A stretch of 64,000 bases of DNA, from IMG/VR virus record IMGVR_UViG_3300050821_008818, positions 1-64,000 of that record. One strand, given 5' to 3'. Under the pieces are notes generated by a model. It made no database searches, was not told where the DNA came from, and saw only the letters and a program-made list of their open reading frames with translations. Positions 23,612-31,569 of this stretch are shown piece by piece. This DNA comes from a virus. The stretch's first letter is position 1, and each line of letters starts with the position of its first letter. The position numbers were made by a program, and so were the translations under genes.

Positions 23612-23894
23612 AATGTTCACCTTTTGTTCCAAATTTAAGCAAATTTTTAGGTGATATAAATAACCGCCCATACCTCTCTTAGAAAGGCGCGCTCGCGAAG
23701 CATCATTGCTGGGCGGATTAGGCTACCCCAGAAGTCAGGGGTGTTTCCCGTAACTTTTACAGCTTATGTGTGTGTGTTTACGATGCCAGCGTCTGACGCC
23801 TGGGGTATCTGATAAACTATACTTCCCCTATTATATATATCACACTACTGCTGCAACTTGGCCAAAAGATACGCATATTACCAAAATTTAATTA
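23612..23894. promoter_or_regulatory. Control region with leftward promoter
   Basis: No gene is visible in these 283 bases. On the minus strand a TATAAT (23830-23835) is preceded by TTGCAG (23851-23856), spacing 15, a possible promoter for the genes to the left. The imperfect palindrome CCAGCGTCTGACGCCTGG (about 23785-23802) and the CCCC/GGGG stem near 23727-23741 could be an operator and a weak terminator. Confidence 0.35.
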
Positions 23895-24425
23895 TTAATC
23901 CGCAATGAATAGGCCATATAGTTGCAGCATCGCGCTTTCATACCGTCTTTTCGCAGTATCATGAGACAATCGCGTGTCCCAAACTCTCAGCATCCGATCG
24001 GCGATCTCAGTAAAGAAAAACCCACGCGCGCGAAGCCAAATTATCCGGAAATCTTTCTTTTCTATCGTGGCGCACCACCCCATAACGGTTTCCCAGTCGG
24101 CAATTTGCTCTCGACTAGGCGTAAATCTAACCTTAACTTCTTCTGCGCCGTATTCCGACCATTCTTTAACCGCCTCTCGCCATACCGCGTGACGCAATGG
24201 ACGCACCCCTTGGAACCGGCTGTCAGGATCGGAAAGCGCGCGATCAGTCATGCAGGCCGTCCAAATACGGCGCTCAAATTCTGCCGGTATACCGGGATTA
24301 GCCAGATCATCTATAAATGCATGCAGATGAGACCTGGCAATGCGATTGCGATTGCGTCTCATTCCAGGCGGACGACGCTCGCGCCATGCGCTACCAGAAC
24401 AAACCATAGTGTCATCGCGAAGCAT
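23895..24425 (-). CDS. DUF6362-like / sigma-factor-like HTH protein
   Basis: Start ATG 24425 with GAGGAAA upstream. The 176-residue protein has a basic N-terminus, a WETVMGWCATIEKKDFRIIW segment and an HTH-like end (EIADRMLRVWDTRLSHDTAKRRYESAM), like the DUF6362 and sigma-like proteins of alphaproteobacterial phages. These may switch on late transcription, but that is not proven. Confidence 0.6.
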   Translation of the reverse strand: MLRDDTMVCSGSAWRERRPPGMRRNRNRIARSHLHAFIDDLANPGIPAEFERRIWTACMTDRALSDPDSRFQGVRPLRHAVWREAVKEWSEYGAEEVKVRFTPSREQIADWETVMGWCATIEKKDFRIIWLRARGFFFTEIADRMLRVWDTRLSHDTAKRRYESAMLQLYGLFIAD

Positions 24426-24436
24426 CTTGCTTTTCC

Positions 24437-25399
24437 TCAATACTTCACATGCCTCAACAACTGCCGGTAAATCACGTCTGCCCAGTCCCCGTGCTCCTCC
24501 GGAATCCGCACATCTACGGATATCAACTTCCGCGCAAGCCGCTTCGCCAACGCGTAAGCAGATCCTTGGCCGATAAACTTCTCGTCATTGTCGCCAAATA
24601 TCGTGATGGCAACACCATCCGGCGGTTCCCAGTGTTCTAGCCCGTGAGCGCATACAGCCGCCCAGCATGGGATTCCCGTCAGCTCCGTGGCCGCTAACGC
24701 GGTCTCTATTCCCTCCGCGATACCAAGCCCTGTTGGAACCCAGCCTCCTAGATAGCTAATTGCAGAAATCGGCGCCAAACGAATTGCGCTACCCTTGGGC
24801 ATTGAGCCCGCGCATAGCTTCTTTGGCTGCGGCACCTCGGCCTTATGCCCGTCATGCGTCAAATAGGTACGGTGAAGATTACAAACCGCACCGTCAACGG
24901 CAATAACAGGCGCAACCATAGCCGGGTGAAATGTCTGAGTCCCATCGCCGTGGGAATAGGATAGCTCTGGATGGTACTTTAAACAGGGAGGGATGGCCCG
25001 TAGGGGCCCAAGTCTGTTTTCTAGGTACTGCCACACCGGATCTCCACGAGTTACCGGTCCAGCGGCCTGTAAAATAGAATTTAGCATTCTGCGATTGTCT
25101 TGGCCTGGGTTAATCATAGGCTTGGCTGCTTTCACGTTTGCTGCGATCGGCTCAATTCGCCTGACTGCTTCCTTAAAATCCCTGCCCAGAGCCCGCTTAA
25201 CGAATTCGAAGCCATCGCCGGCACCACATTGGTTGCATATCCACTCGCCATTCCCGCGGTAGTCGGTGAAGCGAAATCGATCCGTGCCGCCGCAAAACGG
25301 ACATGGCCCGTGCTTGCCGTTAAGCAGTTTCAGGTCCAGACCAAAATGCGGTAGGATTCCCTTCCACCGGTTGCGGAACTGCTCTTTGTGCGGAAGCAT
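24437..25399 (-). CDS. DNA primase (zinc-binding and Toprim)
   Basis: Start ATG 25399 with AGGGA upstream (a longer frame would cover the palindromic control region). The 320-residue protein has a CHC2-type zinc finger (CPFC at about 33-36, CNQC at about 55-58), a linker, and a Toprim domain with GIAEGIETALAATE and the acidic IFGDND. It should make RNA primers for phage replication. No helicase domain follows, so the helicase must be the host's or lie outside the window. Confidence 0.85.
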   Translation of the reverse strand: MLPHKEQFRNRWKGILPHFGLDLKLLNGKHGPCPFCGGTDRFRFTDYRGNGEWICNQCGAGDGFEFVKRALGRDFKEAVRRIEPIAANVKAAKPMINPGQDNRRMLNSILQAAGPVTRGDPVWQYLENRLGPLRAIPPCLKYHPELSYSHGDGTQTFHPAMVAPVIAVDGAVCNLHRTYLTHDGHKAEVPQPKKLCAGSMPKGSAIRLAPISAISYLGGWVPTGLGIAEGIETALAATELTGIPCWAAVCAHGLEHWEPPDGVAITIFGDNDEKFIGQGSAYALAKRLARKLISVDVRIPEEHGDWADVIYRQLLRHVKY

Positions 25400-25421
25400 G
25401 GTGGTCCCTCGCGCGCGCATA

Positions 25422-25494
25422 TAGAATATATCAATATATATTCTAAGATAGTACCTATTCCTGATACTACCGTACTGTAAGGTAGACAGTATCA
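25422..25494. promoter_or_regulatory. Palindromic control region upstream of the primase
   Basis: A 10-base inverted repeat with four-base spacer (TAGAATATAT/ATATATTCTA, 25422-25445) and a second symmetric block (TGATACT/AGTATCA with inner CTACC/GGTAG, 25462-25494). They lie just upstream of the primase start and could be repressor operators or part of a replication origin; the very AT-rich block fits either. Confidence 0.5.
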
Positions 25495-25521
25495 GAAGGG
25501 GAGGGTCAAGCTTGAACGTAG

Positions 25522-25920
25522 TCATGCGGCTAAGGGCTCGCCTTTATCAGCGATGCCCAATATGTCTGGGAAATCACTGTTTGTGATAAACCCAGCATAA
25601 AAAGCCATAGCTATGTTAAGGACATAAACACGCGCTTGGCCTGCTTCCCATGTTCGTCTAGCACCAGGCGGCAGTGGAAGGGCAAAGGCTATTTGATGCT
25701 GTACTGCATCGCCACTATTAGCGCCAATAGCTTTTGCAAACACACTACAAAACTCGCGATATTCATCATCTTTGCCATAGCCAGGAGTGTGAACTTTTTG
25801 CCAACTAGCATAAGGTCCGAACCGTAAAACAAGAGATTCATAAAGAAGTTCGCTCGCGATTTTCGTCCAGATTGTGGTTCTCAAGATGATACTCCGTTGT
25901 TGCCAGCTCTCGTATTCCAT
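25522..25920 (-). CDS. Hypothetical early protein
   Basis: A 132-residue protein with SGDAVQHQIAFALPLPPGARRTWEAGQ, an aromatic-rich N-terminal half (RFGPYASWQKVH) and a helical C-terminus. The start used overlaps the nuclease gene by 40 bases. Neighbours suggest a role in replication or recombination. Family not recognised. Confidence 0.6.
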   Translation of the reverse strand: MEYESWQQRSIILRTTIWTKIASELLYESLVLRFGPYASWQKVHTPGYGKDDEYREFCSVFAKAIGANSGDAVQHQIAFALPLPPGARRTWEAGQARVYVLNIAMAFYAGFITNSDFPDILGIADKGEPLAA

Positions 25921-26294
25921 AGGTCGCGAAGGGTGACGGTGACTCCCTTGGTTGGATTACTACCGCGAATGCATTCCTTCCTAGCATCAAGTCGATGATA
26001 TGCACGCCTGGCGGCTCTCTTAAGCCAAGCAGTCTCAATAACAAGAGCCCCAGGGAGATCGCCGAATTTGAAGGTGTAAAAACCTGACTTTGATACTTTG
26101 ATTCCGGAGGGATACCACTTGCCATCGCGACCCATACATTCGTATTCGACATAAACGTGTCCTAGTCTTAACGCGGGTTCATCCCATTTTACTTCGATAT
26201 GCGCTGTTTCATTTGAAAATAGTTCTTTCACCCATTCCTCAGCTTTGGCGCCTATTGGTAGGTCTATGTCAAAATCAGGCTCGCGTTTAGTCAT
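25881..26294 (-). CDS. PD-(D/E)XK-like nuclease (putative)
   Basis: Start ATG 26294 overlaps the methylase stop (ATGA). The 137-residue product has the order E..E (GAKAEEWVKELF), IEVKWDE, and VEYECMGRDGKWYPSGI, the pattern of small PD-(D/E)XK endonucleases: an Asp-containing strand, then E-x-K. Resolvase-type or restriction-like activity is inferred. A RusA resolvase is also present. Confidence 0.55.
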   Translation of the reverse strand: MTKREPDFDIDLPIGAKAEEWVKELFSNETAHIEVKWDEPALRLGHVYVEYECMGRDGKWYPSGIKVSKSGFYTFKFGDLPGALVIETAWLKRAARRAYHRLDARKECIRGSNPTKGVTVTLRDLWNTRAGNNGVSS

Positions 26295-27358
26295 GCGGGG
26301 ATTTCGTTTCCCCAAACCGTCCAGCCCTCTACAGGCTCACGCGCAAACAATTCGAGATATGGCCCTAGCAAAAGGCGCTCAATACGTTTCCGCGCCTCCC
26401 CCGGCTTGACGCTGTGCTCGCCGACTGGTGATAGGATGACTTGAGGCACATCTTTGGCTATGCGTTGCGGAGAACCGCGCGTTGCGAATAGGCAAAGTTC
26501 CGCATTTGCACGGGTCCAATAGCCCATCCCCGTGAAGATGCCTTCGCCGCTTTTATTCTGTTTTATCCATGCGAATCCTGCTGTCTTGTATTCAAAGCCC
26601 CAAGCCCTGATTACCTCTAGCGCCCCCGGAAGTTCCGGCATAACGGCCCACATAAAAAGCGCGCAGTCGTCTGCGGCAAGAGCGGCTACTGGCAATGCAC
26701 AAATTGCTTTGACTGATGATGTGTCATAATAGCGCTCGGCGCTGCGTTGCTTGCCCTTGCCGCTATAAACCTTGAATTCCCATGGCGGATCTGCATAGAT
26801 AACTGCGAATTTCTCGCCAGCCATGGCGAGTTCTCTTAAGTCACCAGATTTGGCCCCCTTGTCAGCTCTAGCCTCATAGGCTGCCCGCTTATTTTTTATT
26901 TCGCCATCCTTAAGCATGCGGAGCACGGCGCTGACCGTTGCGTCGCCACCGGATTCCTGTATACTTGTTGCAATGGCTTTGAGTTCTGGTTTGGGAATAG
27001 CGGCAATCTTTTGAAGGCGCGAACGATTGGTGCCCGGAATGCCAGTCTCTGTCTTGCCAAAAACATTTACCGCAGCTGGTAAATGTTTTCCGCGACCTGG
27101 GCCATGACGTTTAGGTATCGCCCTTATTTCCTCCCCAATGCGCGCGTTAGCAGCAAGAACGACAAGCTCGGCCTTGTTTTTTACCTCGGCAACATCTTGG
27201 AAGAGAATCTTTAAGGCCTCGGCCGCATCAGCGAGCTTGCGAATCTGTTTATAGCTTTTTGCAGAATCTAATTCGCGTTCCATATTTGCAAGCGCGGCGA
27301 CGGCCTGTGGGATAGTCACGAATTGTTTTCTATTGGCAGAAGGTATCATCGCAGTCAT
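26291..27358 (-). CDS. MT-A70 family adenine DNA methyltransferase
   Basis: A 355-residue protein with two parts. Residues 1 to about 170 are helical (LADAAEALKILFQDVAEVKN ... ANARIGEEIRAIPKRHGPGR), a partner-type or DNA-binding domain common before phage MT-A70 domains. The catalytic part has FAVIYADPPWEFKVY, with the signature DPPW, then YWTRANAELCLFATRG and EHSVKPGEARKRIERLL. It should methylate adenine N6, protecting phage DNA from restriction or regulating genes. Confidence 0.88.
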   Translation of the reverse strand: MTAMIPSANRKQFVTIPQAVAALANMERELDSAKSYKQIRKLADAAEALKILFQDVAEVKNKAELVVLAANARIGEEIRAIPKRHGPGRGKHLPAAVNVFGKTETGIPGTNRSRLQKIAAIPKPELKAIATSIQESGGDATVSAVLRMLKDGEIKNKRAAYEARADKGAKSGDLRELAMAGEKFAVIYADPPWEFKVYSGKGKQRSAERYYDTSSVKAICALPVAALAADDCALFMWAVMPELPGALEVIRAWGFEYKTAGFAWIKQNKSGEGIFTGMGYWTRANAELCLFATRGSPQRIAKDVPQVILSPVGEHSVKPGEARKRIERLLLGPYLELFAREPVEGWTVWGNEIPA

Positions 27359-27826
27359 TCAAAGTGCCTCAACCATAGCCTTTCTTGCGGAAGGCTTCAC
27401 ATATGTTGTGCAATCAAAATACCTGATAATTGGATCATACACCGCGGCCGCAGGCTCATCACCAGGCGGCGCAACCAGATCTAACGCAGCGCCAATAATG
27501 CTTGCTGCACTATTATCATTGAGTCGCGTGATTGAATGACGTAGAGTATCAATGCTGACGCCATGCTGCAGTGCTAGCGAAATGATTATCGACGCGTCGC
27601 GGATAACATCGGCCATTGGGCTTGATGGTCGTGCTGAGGCAACGAATATCTCATAGATGGTTCCTGCGTCGCTCTTAGAACTGCTAACGAAATAGGTGGG
27701 TGAACGCAATGAATTCGGCGGCCATTTGAACGTTAGAGTTTCAGACTGTCTCCTATTCGGAGGCGCCTTTCTGACGCTCAAGGAGCCATTGTTGCCATTC
27801 ACGATATGATACTGTTCTTCCGTCAT
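27359..27826 (-). CDS. TSCPD-domain protein related to class II ribonucleotide reductase tail
   Basis: A 155-residue protein. IYEIFVASARPSSPMADVIRD and SIIISLALQHGVSIDTLRHSI match the TSCPD domain found at the end of B12-dependent ribonucleotide reductases and as stand-alone proteins in alphaproteobacteria and phages. No reductase is in the window. It may modulate the host enzyme (inference). Confidence 0.65.
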   Translation of the reverse strand: MTEEQYHIVNGNNGSLSVRKAPPNRRQSETLTFKWPPNSLRSPTYFVSSSKSDAGTIYEIFVASARPSSPMADVIRDASIIISLALQHGVSIDTLRHSITRLNDNSAASIIGAALDLVAPPGDEPAAAVYDPIIRYFDCTTYVKPSARKAMVEAL

Positions 27827-28145
27827 TTAAGTTCCTCACACCTTCTTGTATGATCTTGCTACAAAGCCTTCCAATCGACACGCCTTGTGAGGCTGCCGAA
27901 GATTTAAGTTGGTCGTACGCCTCCCCTGGAATGCAAACAGGCACTGTTAGCGGCGCCTTCCAATTAGGATTGTCATTCATTGCCATACCGCCGCGACGCA
28001 ACGCATGGTGTATGGAGGCCGGCGTTCTATGCTTAAGAACAGTCGATGAAATACCCTTCGCACTCATCCCGCGGACCCATGAGTCTCGAAGTATTTTCAA
28101 TTCTAGATCTGTCCAAGGTCTCCAATGGGCGGACCTCATAATCAC
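27753..28145 (-). CDS. GcrA-like DNA-binding protein
   Basis: A 130-residue protein beginning WRPWTDLELKILRDSWVRG and AKGISSTVLKHRTPASIHHAL. This is a GcrA/SANT-like helix-turn-helix, as in the alphaproteobacterial cell-cycle regulator GcrA. The C-terminal part (YDQLKSSAASQGVSIGRLCS) resembles a small ribbon-helix domain. The gene overlaps the next by 74 bases. A GcrA mimic could act at host promoters together with the methylase (inference). Confidence 0.6.
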   Translation of the reverse strand: MIMRSAHWRPWTDLELKILRDSWVRGMSAKGISSTVLKHRTPASIHHALRRGGMAMNDNPNWKAPLTVPVCIPGEAYDQLKSSAASQGVSIGRLCSKIIQEGVRNLNDGRTVSYREWQQWLLERQKGASE

Positions 28146-28378
28146 ATGCCTTTCGCCAATCGCATTTGCTCGATCAAAAAGGCCCGTAATTGTTCCTTAA
28201 ATGGCGCAAGGTCTCTAAGCACGCGCGCGGCCTGCAGGGTTTTCTCGCGTGAAAAGTCTTTATCGTCTAGAATTAGACCGCTTTCAGAAATAAAACGCGC
28301 GATGATGTCTTGGCCTTCGGCCATCAGTTCAAGATGCGTGGCTAATTCGGCGAGGGACCATTTGCGTGTTGCCATCAC
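28142..28378 (-). CDS. Small helical protein (hypothetical)
   Basis: A 78-residue all-helical charged protein (WSLAELATHLELMAEGQDII ... KTLQAARVLRDLA). The stop overlaps the next start by four bases. Unknown family; early-region placement. Confidence 0.6.
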   Translation of the reverse strand: MMATRKWSLAELATHLELMAEGQDIIARFISESGLILDDKDFSREKTLQAARVLRDLAPFKEQLRAFLIEQMRLAKGM

Positions 28379-28384
28379 ATGGGC

Positions 28385-28666
28385 TCAAGGGAATGCTATG
28401 CGGCTATATTCGCGTACACGATAGCCGTGGTGGAGATACAAGTCTGCAAGGTGCATGGCGCAGCATATCTTAAACCTTGCCTTATCACGCTTATCATCGT
28501 CTACGTCGTATGCATTTAATTTGGTTAATAAGCCAAGCTCTCTTAACCTACGCAGATGCTGTCCAATTGTCTGCGGTGCTATGTTGTAGAATTTAGCAAT
28601 TTGCACATAAGTTAATCCTTCCGAATACAACTCTGCCATCTCTTCAGATTGGTCATTAGTCATCAT
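28385..28666 (-). CDS. Helix-turn-helix protein
   Basis: Start ATG 28666 or 28663; a longer frame overlaps RusA. The 93-residue product has EEMAELYSEGLTYVQIAKFY, NIAPQTIGQHLRRLRELGLL, a clear winged or resolvase-type HTH, then a Cys-containing tail. Likely a small regulator coupled to RusA. Confidence 0.65.
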   Translation of the reverse strand: MMTNDQSEEMAELYSEGLTYVQIAKFYNIAPQTIGQHLRRLRELGLLTKLNAYDVDDDKRDKARFKICCAMHLADLYLHHGYRVREYSRIAFP

Positions 28667-29120
28667 TGCAGAGACTCCAGATTTTGACGGTAGTTCGCGC
28701 AATTGGCGCATAGGTTTTCTGAGCTGCAAGAAGCGAAATTTGAGCATCGTCATAAAAGACGACGCCATTCATTGCGTCCTCCAAAATTTTGATTATGTTG
28801 GACGTATCGCTCCTTGTTTCCTTCCAATAGGTCGTTATCTTCTTCTTGGGCGACCAAGATTTCGGAAATAGAAATTCCGCATGAACAGACATTGCAAGCG
28901 GACCGCCGAGCGGTGAGAGATTATCAGTCGTCATTGCTAGCCATGCATAGTGTTTCACCGATTGCATGTAATCGGCTTGCTTTTCGGGGGTGTACCTCAG
29001 CTTGCCTCCCGGCTTACGTTTGCTAGGCGGAATATTTTCAGGCCTGGCAAACGGAACGGCCTCGCCCGGCACCACGAATTCAATTAGCGGCGGACGAGGA
29101 CAGAGAAAATCAGTTACCAT
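28656..29120 (-). CDS. rusA: RusA-family Holliday junction resolvase
   Basis: A 154-residue protein with VVPGEAVPFARP, a YTPEKQADYMQSV segment, SDTSNIIKILEDAMNGVVFY and DDAQI. These are the conserved RusA elements (D..N..K..D...GVV..DD). It cuts four-way junctions during phage recombination and before packaging. Confidence 0.88.
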   Translation of the reverse strand: MVTDFLCPRPPLIEFVVPGEAVPFARPENIPPSKRKPGGKLRYTPEKQADYMQSVKHYAWLAMTTDNLSPLGGPLAMSVHAEFLFPKSWSPKKKITTYWKETRSDTSNIIKILEDAMNGVVFYDDAQISLLAAQKTYAPIARTTVKIWSLCNDD

Positions 29121-29149
29121 TCAGCAGCCGCTCCAACTCAGCAGCAAGC

Positions 29150-29584
29150 TTAGTCCTTTCGTCGGCCTTCATCCAAAGGTGTGCCGCTGAGCGCGCCAAT
29201 CGACGAATAATCAAACGAAGGATCCAGTTTTTTAATCTGCCTAGCCAACGCGGCCAGGGCCTCTCGAAGATCGTCAATAGTGATGTCATTAGTCTGCTCC
29301 TGCCGATGCCACACATCAGCGGTTCGTTTCGACATTGCACTGACTGCGCTTCTAATTGCGTCCATCTCCAGGGACGAAACTTTGTTGCGCGAATAAGTCT
29401 CTCCATAGAAAAGTTCCTTGACTCTATTTCGGGAAAATATCCCAAAATGAGATAGGCGCATGTAGGCTAGATTAATCGCTTCCTTGCTTCTTACGTTCTT
29501 GTAGTTTCCTAACTGTCGAACCAAAAACGACGCCTCGGAAAGGGGTGTCCCAAAATCCTTTCCATCCAACGCAAAATTGGCCAT
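29150..29584 (-). CDS. Hypothetical early protein
   Basis: Start ATG 29584 (MANFALDGKDFG, GGAG nearby). A 144-residue protein with MRLSHFGIFSRNRVKELFYG and an acidic helical end; it may contain a DNA-binding helix around residues 45-75. It precedes rusA. Family not recognised. The 121 bases upstream hold no convincing gene. Confidence 0.55.
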   Translation of the reverse strand: MANFALDGKDFGTPLSEASFLVRQLGNYKNVRSKEAINLAYMRLSHFGIFSRNRVKELFYGETYSRNKVSSLEMDAIRSAVSAMSKRTADVWHRQEQTNDITIDDLREALAALARQIKKLDPSFDYSSIGALSGTPLDEGRRKD

Positions 29585-29705
29585 CTCCAAAATCCCCTGT
29601 GTCAAGTTGCGGGCATGGAAAACGCAACTCAGCAACCCCCGGAAGACGACGACGGTGACCTATGGATTTCATTGTCTGAGGTAACCGTTTTGATTTTCAA
29701 GAAGG

Positions 29706-29867
29706 CTAGCGGCGAGCGCGAGTTACCGCATTCGCCGAAACCAAGGACTTATTGGAAACGTACCTTCGATAGCCGGCATCCCCGATCAGCCAGACAGTGG
29801 CGATGGCGACGCCGATAGGACAAAAGTCGTGGAAGCTATGAGCCCAGTTTAGAAAAGCTTCTGCCAT
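29706..29867 (-). CDS. Small membrane protein, first gene of the leftward early operon
   Basis: A 53-residue product (MAEAFLNWAHSFHDFCPIGV ...) with one hydrophobic helix and a basic C-terminus. Strong ribosome site (AAGGGGGG). It lies 29 bases after the leftward promoter, the usual place for an early regulator or exclusion gene. Unknown role. Confidence 0.55.
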   Translation of the reverse strand: MAEAFLNWAHSFHDFCPIGVAIATVWLIGDAGYRRYVSNKSLVSANAVTRARR

Positions 29868-29895
29868 GTGAACCCCCCTTAAAAGGATTGTGATA

Positions 29896-29923
29896 AAAGT
29901 ACTACGGTTTTAACCCATGTCAA
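29896..29923 (-). promoter_or_regulatory. Leftward early promoter
   Basis: On the minus strand TTGACA (29918-29923) and TACTTT (29896-29901) are 16 bases apart. The 10-base palindrome GGTTTTAACC (29906-29915) lies between the boxes and is a candidate operator for the divergent repressor. Confidence 0.65.
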
Positions 29924-29934
29924 GAAATATTAAA

Positions 29935-29947
29935 GTTGGCCGCCAAC
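29935..29947. promoter_or_regulatory. Operator-like palindrome next to the repressor gene
   Basis: GTTGGC-C-GCCAAC, a perfect six-base inverted repeat with one central base, 23 bases before the repressor ATG. Likely bound by the repressor itself. Confidence 0.5.
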
Positions 29948-29969
29948 ATGACACGCCGTAAATTGCGTC

Positions 29970-30416
29970 ATGGATGAAGAATCGGAATTAACTCGCAAGG
30001 CTGAGGAAATAGGAGAGCGCATACGCACGTTTATGCGCCATAAGGGTATGACTCAGGAGCAGCTAGGCGCAGCTCTAGGATTAACCGCCAATGCTGTGGC
30101 TCAAATTTTAAGCGGAAAGGGAACCGTCCAATGGGCCAAATTGTCCAACTTTGCGGACGTGCTCGGGGTTGAGCCTAACGATATTTTAGGCTTCCCTCCA
30201 CGAGGCCGGGATTTGCTTATGGGTGCTGTGGAGGGCATGCTGCTCGCCCTAAATTATTCTCACGTTGAGGCGTCTGAAATCGCGTTAATTGTTCTAAGAG
30301 TGTTAGACACACCCTCAGGCGCTCATCTAGACACTGCGTCTCCCAAGCATACTGGGAAAGTAATTTCTGAATTTTTAATTCGGCAATACGTCGATGCAAA
30401 ACGGCGGCAGACGTGA
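29970..30416 (+). CDS. CI-like HTH repressor
   Basis: A 148-residue protein. Residues about 12-70 form an XRE helix-turn-helix (IRTFMRHKGMTQEQLGAALG ... NAVAQILSGKGTVQWAKL ... LGVEPNDILGF). The C-terminal 75 residues are probably a dimerisation domain; no LexA-type peptidase motif is seen. Position between divergent early promoters fits a lysogeny repressor. Confidence 0.8.
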   Translation: MDEESELTRKAEEIGERIRTFMRHKGMTQEQLGAALGLTANAVAQILSGKGTVQWAKLSNFADVLGVEPNDILGFPPRGRDLLMGAVEGMLLALNYSHVEASEIALIVLRVLDTPSGAHLDTASPKHTGKVISEFLIRQYVDAKRRQT

Positions 30417-30485
30417 CACGCACGTGCATGTTGCTTTTGCTCCAAAACGTCACCCCGATCCGGGTATGACGACATTACGCGCAGA

Positions 30486-30532
30486 TGACACATGTGTGTC
30501 ATTTTAAAAAGTGACAAATTTGTTAGGGTCAC
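30486..30532. promoter_or_regulatory. Operator cluster of the rightward early region
   Basis: Three symmetric sites: TGACACAT/GTGTGTCA (30486-30501), GTGAC/GTCAC (30511-30515 and 30528-30532), and the 10-base palindrome ACAAATTTGT (30514-30523). The TGACA half-sites resemble those at 21845-21855. Confidence 0.5.
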
Positions 30533-30576
30533 CTAGCTAAGCCAAAGATCGTTAACTGTCACCTTTAAAATTGTTG

Positions 30577-30604
30577 TTGCCAAATAATTTTTTTGGGGTA
30601 TAAC
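30577..30604 (+). promoter_or_regulatory. Rightward early promoter
   Basis: TTGCCA at 30577-30582 and TATAAC at 30599-30604 with 16 bases between them, 30 bases before the first gene of the rightward operon and just after the operator cluster. Confidence 0.6.
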
Positions 30605-30633
30605 GTCTCCGTCACTCAGATGGAGAACGTACT

Positions 30634-30957
30634 GTGCGTACTGAAACAGAGCGACGCATCCTAGCAACAATCGAGGCACGTGCCCGCGCCGTGGCAATCG
30701 ATAACGTCAAGCGACGTGCTCGGCATTACGCCCTCTACCCTTCCAGCCTTGAAAGCATAAAGCCCGGACTCTCGCTACTGCGTCCGCGCGGAATCGTCAA
30801 CCAACTTCAGAGTATCACCGAGGTCGAATTGCCGATTGAGCGCTACTTCGGTTTCGGCGGAGAAATCCGCGCGGTCAATCGCAGGGGTGCGATGCTTTAT
30901 GCGCGTTTTTCACGGCTCCTTGCTCACAAGGCGCGCAAGATAGCCAAGGTCGCGTGA
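30634..30957 (+). CDS. Basic hypothetical protein
   Basis: GTG start with GGAG upstream. A 107-residue Arg-rich protein (RRILATIEARARAVAIDNVK ... RFSRLLAHKARKIAKVA), helical at both ends, possibly DNA-binding. First gene of the rightward early operon. Family not recognised. Confidence 0.55.
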   Translation: MRTETERRILATIEARARAVAIDNVKRRARHYALYPSSLESIKPGLSLLRPRGIVNQLQSITEVELPIERYFGFGGEIRAVNRRGAMLYARFSRLLAHKARKIAKVA

Positions 30958-31145
30958 TGAACAAATTCCGTGTGCTTCGAAACGGAAAGTTCGTTCGAGA
31001 AATCGAAGCAGAAAATCTTGCGGAAGCTCAGAAAAAAGCCCCCCGCTTAATTGATGGACGTAGAGGTAAGGACGGCCATTGGATGGCATATGAGTGGCAA
31101 AAGCTCGAAGGCAGCAAGGGATGGATTTGGATAGGAAGTAGATGA
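30957..31145 (+). CDS. Small hypothetical protein
   Basis: The ATG at 30957 overlaps the upstream stop (TGATG); a GTG three bases earlier is possible. A 62-residue product, beta-type start (MNKFRVLRNGKFVREIEAEN) with an aromatic-rich end. Its stop codon is the first three bases of the first palindromic element. Confidence 0.6.
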   Translation: MNKFRVLRNGKFVREIEAENLAEAQKKAPRLIDGRRGKDGHWMAYEWQKLEGSKGWIWIGSR

Positions 31146-31190
31146 CGTTTCGGCCTGCCGCTACTAGCCCGGCGGCAGTACGAAGCACCA
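31143..31190 (+). repeat. Palindromic intergenic element, copy A
   Basis: Starts at the stop codon of the preceding gene. TGACGTTTCGGCCTGCCGC, loop, GGCGGCAGTACGAAGC. Two stems: an outer GTTTCG/CGAAGC (one G-T pair) and an inner CTGCCGC/GCGGCAG. See copies B-D. Confidence 0.75.
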
Positions 31191-31212
31191 TGCTTCAGAA
31201 AGTAGGGATACT

Positions 31213-31563
31213 ATGAGTGCTATTACACAACTAACTTTAGCTGCTTTATTGGCTTCAACTATCACCGCATCTGCTTGTCAGATTGAGGTCGTAGACAATG
31301 CTGCCTTTGGCTGGGTCCGCTCGCGTCCAAACCTATATGCGAATCAGTTGTGGAAACTTGGCGCTGGCGTGAAGGTCGTCTACTGCGGCCGGTCAGCAAT
31401 AGACGATCGCAACATCGAATGGCGGTGGATTGCCTTTGCTTATGCTCAAGAGCAATGGCCGCATAAGGGCTGGGTTTCGGCTCGCATTCTTTCGCCAGAC
31501 GTTCCCGTAATCACACGGCGCGCGCCTCCGCAGGATCCTTCTTTTGAGGAAGGTGGCGAGTAG
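31213..31563 (+). CDS. Exported SH3-like protein
   Basis: A 116-residue protein with signal peptide (about 1-21, ending SAC). The mature part has WVRSRPNLYANQLWKLGAGVKV, YCGRS and KGWVSARIL, the pattern of bacterial SH3 domains that bind cell wall. It may coat the host envelope during lysogeny, for example to exclude other phages (inferred). Confidence 0.65.
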   Translation: MSAITQLTLAALLASTITASACQIEVVDNAAFGWVRSRPNLYANQLWKLGAGVKVVYCGRSAIDDRNIEWRWIAFAYAQEQWPHKGWVSARILSPDVPVITRRAPPQDPSFEEGGE

Positions 31564-31569
31564 CACAAA

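Noticed and set aside
29472-29818. Frames on both strands upstream of the early gene at 29150-29584
   Set aside because: The minus frame overlaps the real gene in the wrong frame and the plus frame is antisense to the 53-codon membrane gene; neither has a good start.
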